DNA from: Auxenochlorella pyrenoidosa
Taxonomy: Eukaryota > Chlorophyta > Trebouxiophyceae > Chlorellales > Chlorellaceae
Direction of reading: 5' to 3'
DNA length: 11,923 bases
NCBI GenBank assembly: GCA_001430745.1
Contig: KQ482011.1
Span: forward strand, 259,737-271,659
Part shown: piece by piece, positions 6,245 to 11,923 of the stretch
Position numbering within the stretch: the stretch's first letter is position 1
Layout: every line of letters begins with the position of its first letter
Translations under genes and position numbers: made by a program
Notes under the pieces: model-generated
Databases searched by the model: none
The model's input: only the letters and a program-made list of their open reading frames with translations
What the model was told of the DNA's origin: nothing

Positions 6245-8306
6245 ATGGCGCAGGTCAGATGCTCCGTTCATTGCTGAGATTGTCGCAGAAGGCTGCGCCG
6301 ATGTTCTGCCGCCGCTGCCGCCCCGCTTGCTCGCCTGACGCCAAGCCCCCACCGCCTCCCCACCTCCTCTTGGTCCCTCTCCGGAGCAGGCCCCAGCGCC
6401 GCCGGTGCCAGGTGTTATAGAGGTCCTGGATGCGCCTGCGGCTGCCGGGCACGCCGTGGGCGTGCTGGCGCGCCTGGCAGAGCGGGACCGCGAGCGGGCC
6501 GCCGAGGCAGCACGCCGCCTCGAGGAGCTGGCAGTGTCTGCAGAGCCGCATGAGAATGTGGAGCGCTTCCTGGCGGGCTTTGCAGAGCAGCGGAGGCAAC
6601 TGGAGGAGACGCTGGAAGCGGCCGCCGGCGGCGCCGGCGCCGACGGCGAGGGCAGCGGGGCCGCCAGTGCCGGCGATGCTGCGGCGCTGGCTGAGCTTGT
6701 GGGCCGCATTGCAGACCTCGAAAAGGTGGGCACGTGCCTGTTGCGCGCTCTCCATCCACTGGACATCAAATCATGCAAGCACTGCGCTGGTTCCTAGCCT
6801 GAAAGCCTTACCCCGCCCTGCCCTGCTGGCTGGCATGCCCACGGGGCGCCGGCGTGCACTGTCCCTGTCCCTCCCAAACGTGGCGTGCCCTGGCCAGGGC
6901 AGCCGCAGGACCCCGCTGCCATGCCATCACTCGCTGCCTCTCCTGAACAATGCCCTCGCTGCTGCGGTGCAGAGCGTGGCCGATGCTGCTTACTTCCTGC
7001 CTACTTATGACCTCCGCCGCGCCACCCAGGCGCTGTCGGCGCTGCGCGAGCGGCAGGAGGCAGCCGCGGCCGCGCTGCAGCCGCGCAAGCGCTTTGCCTT
7101 CAACCGCAGGGCGCCCAAGGCGGCGCCCGGGACGGGCCCCGCTGCAGCAGAGGCGGGCGCCCCGGCAGGGGCGCAGCGGGCAGAAGCGCCATCGGAGCAG
7201 CGGCCAGCGCAGGAGCAGCAGCAGCAGCAGCAGCAGCAGCCGTCGGATGGGGACAGCTCGTGCCAGCAGGGCGCGGCCGGCCCTGCAGCCGCGGCGGCAG
7301 GGGCGGCTGCCAGCGGCACCACTCTGAGCGGGCTCAGGGGCAGAGTCGTGGCTGTGAGCCGGGAGGAGGCCTCTGGCCGAGAGTTCACCCTGAACGACTT
7401 GGAGGACTGCAGCATCTTCCTGCTGGCCCCGCTGGCGGCACTCTTCCTGCACGGGCTGCGGCGCTGCCGGCTCTACACGGGGCCCGTGGCGGGGGCCTGC
7501 TTCGTGGAAGGTGGGCGCGCGTGGGGGCCCCCTTCGGGGTGCAGCTGGTTGCGGGCCTGCGGGGCGCCGCGCCTGCTGCTGCGGCAGGGGCGGGGCTGGT
7601 TTGTCACGGGGCAGCGTTGTGCATGAGAAGGGCAGCACCTGGAAGCTACTGGCCAGCATGACAGCCGCGCCTGCAGCCAGCATGTGGACCTACCCAGGGG
7701 CGAGATGGGGGCAGCAAGTGCGCATGCACGTGCGTTGCGGTCGATGGGTGTTGCTTCCTCGAGCCACCTGTGTGCGGCGCTGCCTGAGCCTGCCCGTCAC
7801 CCTCCCCTGCTGCTCACTGCAGGCGCCGAGGACTGCGTGCTCATGATCGCCGCGCGGCAGGTGCGCGCTGCACGCTCCACACTCGCCGCCCCTCCTGCGC
7901 CGCCCCTGCTGCGCTCCCCTCTGCGCTGCCCTGCTGCGCTGCCCACTTCGCTCGGCGGGGCCGCCACCCCCAGAGCTGCCCCTGGCTGTCCCGTGCACCC
8001 GCAGCCCCTCCCCCCCCCCCTCCCCCCTCACAGGTGCGCATCCACGCGGCGCACCGCTCCGACCTCTACCTGCGTGTGCGCAGCCACCCGATCATCGAGC
8101 ACTCGTCCGCCCTGCGCTTTGCGCCCTATGCCCCTGCCTACGCCGGCGCCGCCGACGACCTGCAAGACGCGGGCCTGGCGCAGGACAGCGGCCTGTGGCG
8201 CCAGGTCCACGACTTTGGCTGGCTGCGGGCCACGGCGTCGCCGCACTGGGCAGAGCTGCCGGAGGGAGAGCGGCTGCCCGCGCCGGCGGGCGCGGGGTCT
8301 GAGTAG
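6245..8306 (+). CDS. TBCC: Tubulin-binding cofactor C (TBCC), 397 aa
   Basis: Five exons: 6245-6253 (MAQ only, tentative), 6390-6725, 6973-7510, 7823-7860 and 8034-8306 (stop TAG). Phases 0, 0, 1 and 0 match and total 398 codons. TBCC catalyses the last step of tubulin folding: it triggers GTP hydrolysis by beta-tubulin in the cofactor D/E supercomplex and so releases the alpha-beta dimer. The N-terminal helical domain covers about residues 15-165, with FLAGFAEQRRQLEETL and SVADAAYFLPTYDLRRA typical of TBCC. A Gln8 and Ala-rich linker follows. The C-terminal beta-helix (TBCC/CARP) domain from about residue 225 has LEDCSIFLLAPLAALFLHGL, GPVAGACFVEG, EDCVLMIAARQVRIH and PIIEHSSALRFAPY. Arg309 in the Q-V-R motif is the expected arginine finger. 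The three-codon first exon rests only on CAG|GTCAGA and the phase match; the true start could be elsewhere. Confidence 0.93.
7216..7239 (+). repeat. Perfect (CAG)8 microsatellite in TBCC
   Basis: Eight pure CAG codons encode Gln8 in the linker between the helical and beta-helix domains. Pure codon use suggests recent slippage and likely length variation among strains. Confidence 0.95.
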
Positions 8307-9024
8307 CGGCGCCAGCCGCCACCGCCGCCCTGGCCATGCCTTGACCGTCTTCTGTGCTGAAATTTATTAAACAATTGCGTTCAAGCACCAAGGATCTGGC
8401 CTTTGCTGCTTCATGCAGACAGACACGCGAGCGGGCACCTGCAGATGCTAGCGCGCTGTACAGCTCACATGTGCAGCTCCAGAGATCTCCTGACAGCAGC
8501 GGCGAGCTCTAGATTTGGTTGGACCTCCATTCGACTGGACATGTCTCTAAGAAAAGCTTGGAATGCTTACGGTTGGCCTTGCTGGCTGCGCGCAGAGCCT
8601 TCTGTGCAGGGACCAGGCAGGGACGCGACTGCTGCATAATGATGGGGATGAAGTGATCCTGTCGGTCAGTTTGACGCATTCGCGCGTCAGTGCTTTCACG
8701 CTCCATAGGCTGCCACGCTCTGGATTTCTGCCATCCAGCTCGCCGACGCCCTTCTCGCGAGCCCTGCTTGCGGGGCTGAAGGCCCTTTTGCTCGCGGCTC
8801 TGTGGAATTGAGCAACGCAGTAAAAGGGCGCGGTTTGATTGGGGTTTTAGGTTGGCATAGCATGCTACCCGACTTTGGCCGCTCTTGTCGCCAGCTGCCG
8901 TCGCCACCCAGGCCGCAGCGCCACGGACCTGGCCCCAACCCAGCCTCTCGCAGGCCTGATGTCTGTGGCAGTCAAACAGCACATGCCACACATGTATGCC
9001 TGACTTGCCTCCCTGCGCAGAGGG
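8307..9024. other. Intergenic region between TBCC and the membrane-protein gene
   Basis: About 720 bp without a supportable exon. An AT-rich patch at 8361-8379 (AATTTATTAAACAATTG) may mark the TBCC 3' end; no TGTAA is present near it. The rest should include the promoter and 5' UTR of the next gene. CTGCGCAG at 9013-9020, five bases before that gene's ATG, could be the acceptor of a 5' UTR intron. The long open frame on the minus strand here is compositional, not a gene. Confidence 0.5.
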
Positions 9025-10988
9025 ATGGCGACGCCATCTGTCGGCGGCGCTGCCGCCGTGGCGGCGCTCTTCTTCTGCCTGCTGCTGGGGGCAGTCGCCT
9101 CCTTCCGCCTCACGCGCTTCCGCGTCTACCTGCTGCTGGCGATGAGCTGCATTTTGTGAGACTTGGGGCTGAGCTGCATCTTTTGAGACATGGTACGCTC
9201 CTGCAGCAGCTGCCCCTTGTGTGCATAAACTCCTACTTTCAGCCCTGCTGCTCGGCAAGGGACAGAGTGCTGCGCCATGCCCTCTGGTCTTCTGGCCTAT
9301 TCACCCCTGCAAACCCTGCTCCCTCCCCCATCAGCCGCTGCATCGGCTACGCCGTGCACGCCGCAAACATTCAGAGCTTCTCCAACGCCAAGGCCGGCTC
9401 CTACCTGGCCCTCGCCTCTGCCGGCTACGGCCTCTCCCTCGCCGTCATCTGCCTGCTGCTGGGCTGCTGGTAGGCGGGGCGGGCTGGGGGCAGAGCGAAA
9501 GGGCCGGCCGGTGCTAATTCGCGCCCATGGGAAGCCAGCAGGCTGGGAGGGCAGCATGACTGCAGGCAACCCCCCCTGCGATTGTGCCTCTGCCCAGTGG
9601 CACGGGGCCTGCAGATCAGGCCTGCAGACGAGCGGCTGCACGTCCGCCACTGCAGGCTCCCACATGCACTGAAGTTGGAAACATGCAAGAATGGGGTGCA
9701 ACTCGCTTAGCTGTAGCGCCTGCGCCTCGCCCCCCCTGCAGGTGGAAGAACAGCGACGCGGGGGCGTGCGTGCGGCGGCTGTCAGTCGGCTCCCGCCTGT
9801 TCATCGCGCCCATCATCATCTTTGGCCCTGTGTCTGGAGCCATCCTGGCCGGCCTGCTCTATGGGGACGGCAGCCCTGGGGCGATGTCCCACGCCGGCAG
9901 GCTGCGCCTGGCGGCCACATGGGTGAGGTTGGGCGTCCGGCTGGGGAGCGCCGCGCCCCGGAATCCCCTGTCCTTCTGGAAGAGGCTTACAGCAGCCACC
10001 CCATTCGCCCTAGCCTGCCCTGTTTACTCACCACCCGCTCCTCTGCCTCCGTTCTGTCACCTTGCCCCCAGGGCATGCTTGCCGTGCTCATCGTGCTGAC
10101 CGGCATCTGCCTGCTGGGCAGCCTGCTGGCCTGGCGGGGGCAGCGGGACCTCCAGCGTGCAGCCAAGGGCGGCCAGCAAACCCGGGGACTGGACCCAGAT
10201 ATGCTGGTGAGCCTGGGGCTTGCTTGCGTTTTGTTAACAGCCTGTCTAATTGCAAAGGAAGTTGCGACTGAGACGGGGGATGACCATGACTAACGCTAGC
10301 GCCCGAGTGTCGGCGGGCGGCCACTCTGATGCGCCCTCCTTGCACACCTTGTGCACAGCACCCCTGCTGCGGCCCCTGCTGTAGATTCTGGTGGTGCTCG
10401 CCTGCTGCGCCCTGCTGCTCATCTCCGCGGCCTTCAGGGTGGCGTCGGTGTACCATCACGCCCTGCCCGACAATGACAGCGCGCTCTACCCTGTGCAGGT
10501 GGGTGCACGACCCCCGTGCCTGCCTGCCGCCCACCCTTGTCCCCCTCCCCTGCACTCTCTGGGAGTGATGCACAGTGCCTGGCTCTATTGCGAGCGTGGG
10601 CTGCGGGGCAGGCATGTTCCTAGGCATATGGCCCTCCTCACAGAGTTGACGCTGCTCGAACCGCTGCTCACGGGCACCATGCTTGCAAGTTTATTGTGTG
10701 TATTTAAAGTCCCACCAGGAGGTGCAGGCAGGCGCTCTGAGGAGGCGGCTCCACCCCTGCACATTGCAGGTGCTGCCGGAGCTGCTGGAGGTGTTGCTGC
10801 TGCTGTGGCCTAGGCTCATGCCGCGTGCAGCCCTGGGCCGCAGCTTCGCTCGCTGGTGGGCTGCCACCCACGGAGGGGACCCCGTGGATGGCAGCGGCAG
10901 GGCAGACCTGCAGGAGGGCAGCAAGTCGCTGGCTGGCAAGTCGGCGGCGTCGCTGCCGACAGGCAGCGGTGCCGGCAGCTCGCAGTGA
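9025..10988 (+). CDS. Seven-helix integral membrane protein, 304 aa, family uncertain
   Basis: Six exons: 9025-9155, 9335-9469, 9742-9922, 10072-10206, 10385-10498 and 10770-10988 (stop TGA). Donors are GTGAGA, GTAGGC, GTGAGG, GTGAGC and GTGGGT. Phases 2, 2, 0, 0 and 0 match and total 305 codons. Seven hydrophobic spans are visible at about residues 9-26, 33-53, 65-88, 106-130, 145-168, 212-233 and 248-266. The C-terminal 35 residues are polar and Ser/Gly-rich. A single-residue clue, FRCIGYAVHAA in helix 2, and VLPELLEVLLLLWPRL in the last helix recall the layout of fungal RTA1-like and DUF7702 seven-helix proteins, but this is pattern memory and not an alignment. The function is unknown; a transporter, lipid exporter or receptor-like role are all possible. 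An in-frame TGA at 9001 supports the chosen ATG. The gene model is much surer than the family. Confidence 0.82.
9143..9189 (+). repeat. Copied exon end in which the second splice donor is lost
   Basis: The 20 bases at 9143-9162 (end of exon 1 plus its GTGAGAC donor) recur at 9170-9189 with two changes. One change replaces the G of the donor GT (9156) with T in the copy, so the copy cannot act as a donor. The two copies are 7 bp apart, the second inside intron 1. Confidence 0.85.
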
Positions 10989-11286
10989 CGACTTGAGCGC
11001 TTCGCTCCTGTGCTGCCACGACAATTCTTTGATGCGAACCTGTGAGCTGTGATTTCCAACCTGCACAAGTGGTGCGCTTAAATCAGGCCAACCTCATGGA
11101 AGAGGATGCACCCGGGCGCCGCTGGCCGATGGCACAGCACTTGAATGCTGGCAGCGGCAGGCGCTGGCGCCTGCTGCCTAGATTCACGCGATTGCGCGCT
11201 GCCAAGCACGGCGGCCTTCTGGGTGCGCTTCATTGCTGGCACTCCTGTGCACCGGTTGCAAACGCATAGTCGGTGGGCGGGGCAGT
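10989..11286. other. Intergenic region before the F-box gene
   Basis: About 300 bp with no supportable exon. It should contain the 3' end of the membrane-protein gene and the promoter of the F-box gene. No TGTAA is present. Confidence 0.45.
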
Positions 11287-11923
11287 ATGCAGTCCTGCAG
11301 CGAAGGCAGCGGGGCGCGGGAGCAGGTCCTGAGCTGTCAGGACCTCCTGCAGCATATTTTCAGCGCGTTGGACCTTCTGGACCTGTGAGAGCATAGGGAG
11401 CGGCCTCCTGGGCTCGGTCGAGGGTTTTTGCACTGTCGGCACTCTCAGCTGAGGCCTTCCTGGCGGCCTCGCGCCCTCCCTGGCATCCCAGACATTCATA
11501 TACAGACGATGGCGGCACGAGCGGGCGCTGCGGGCCCCTCAGCACTTGCCGCCGCCGTTCCCGCCGCCTGCTGCCTTGCAACGACAGCTGCTGCCCGGCC
11601 TGAAACACAGTCGCAATTGCTCTGCTCTCTGCATGCATATTTGCAGCAAGATTCCACTCCTGAATCCTGCCAATTGTTACACCTGTGTGGCCCTGCGCAG
11701 GCTGCAGTCGGTGCCGCTGGTGTGCCGAGCGTGGCGTGATGCCCACGCCAGCCCCGGCCGCTGCTGGGACGCCCTGGAGATCGATGGGCTGCGCCTGACT
11801 AAAGGCCCCCCCATGTGCGCCGACGCGGCGCAGCGCTTCTGGCGGCTGCTGGCGGCCTGGCTGCCGCGCCGCGCCGGCGGCCTGCGCCAGCTGCGCCTCG
11901 CCAACCTGCGGCACCTGCTGCAG
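11287..11923 (+). CDS. F-box protein, probably with leucine-rich repeats, 3' part off the right edge
   Basis: Two exons: 11287-11384 (ATG, 32 codons plus two bases, donor CT|GTGAGA) and 11701 to the window end (acceptor CCCTGCGCAG). The split codon CT+G gives Leu. The join yields CQDLLQHIFSALDLLDLLQS followed by VPLVCRAWRDAHASPGRCWDAL, a complete F-box of about 45 residues with the typical L-H-I-F, D-L and V-C-R-x-W positions, starting about residue 18. F-box proteins bind Skp1 and bring targets to an SCF ubiquitin ligase. After the box, LRQLRLANLRHLLQ suggests the first leucine-rich repeat, common in green-algal FBXL-type proteins. The target is unknown. Exon 1 alone is a very short open frame and is recognisable only when joined to exon 2. 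The window ends in or at the edge of this exon (CTGCTGCAG). Confidence 0.8.

Noticed and set aside
6430..7626. Single 398-codon open frame read as one TBCC exon
   Set aside because: Only 6973-7510 of it is coding in this frame. The first part is the wrong frame of exon 2, the middle crosses an intron, and the end runs into intron 3.
2344..8306. Functional cell-cycle gene cluster (CCNDBP1, POLD4, TBCC)
   Set aside because: Gene order on eukaryotic chromosomes seldom reflects pathways, strands differ, and no shared element could be shown.
8834..8853. Second telomere-like match (GGGGTTTTAGGTT)
   Set aside because: It is not a true repeat unit and is a single occurrence in an AT-richer promoter region; chance is enough.
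8509..9258. Long open frame (249 codons) on the minus strand
   Set aside because: It crosses the promoter and first exon of the membrane-protein gene, has no domain-like pattern, and is explained by GC-rich composition.
1..11923. CRISPR array, insertion sequence, rRNA, tRNA or viral gene
   Set aside because: No regular spaced repeats, inverted-repeat-bounded transposase, cloverleaf or viral protein motif was seen on reading both strands by eye.

Overview
This is nuclear DNA from a eukaryote, most likely a GC-rich chlorophyte green alga of the Chlorella/Micractinium type. That placement is inferred from four things. Every recognisable gene is eukaryotic (POLD4, tubulin cofactor C, cyclin-D1-binding protein 1, CHCH, F-box). 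The genes are broken by many short introns (about 110-450 bp) with GC/pyrimidine-rich ends and GTGAG-type donors. Codon third positions are very GC-rich, with alanine- and glutamine-rich low-complexity runs in the proteins. A TGTAA motif, the usual chlorophyte poly(A) signal, lies 39 bp after one stop codon. Species cannot be named from sequence alone.

Seven protein-coding genes can be built by joining exons. From left to right: (1) minus strand, the first two exons of an HD-domain phosphohydrolase that runs off the left edge (889 down to about 362, with a G-rich tract at 1-75). (2) Plus strand, a 64-aa CHCH (twin-cysteine helix) protein in three exons (1859-2278). (3) Plus strand, starting only 65 bp later, a 410-aa cyclin-D1-binding protein 1/GCIP homologue in five exons (2344-4912), with two GC-AG introns and a tandemly copied exon end. 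(4) Minus strand, convergent, POLD4, the small subunit of DNA polymerase delta (5777-5206, two exons). (5) Plus strand, divergent from POLD4, tubulin-binding cofactor C (6245-8306, five exons). (6) Plus strand, a 304-aa multi-spanning membrane protein in six exons (9025-10988). (7) Plus strand, the first two exons of an F-box protein that runs off the right edge (11287-11923). All internal splice phases of genes 2-6 close in frame to the stop, which is strong support for the models.

The genes do not form a pathway. Several are housekeeping parts of cell division (replicative polymerase, tubulin folding, a cyclin-D-binding homologue), but this is ordinary eukaryotic neighbourhood and not evidence of a system. 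The items most worth following up are the very close CHCH/CCNDBP1 pair, which looks like a candidate bicistronic transcript; the PIP-degron-like N terminus of the algal POLD4; two independent cases in which an exon end plus its splice donor has been copied into the following intron; and the two GC-AG introns in one gene. I saw no mobile element, CRISPR array, rRNA or tRNA that I could support.
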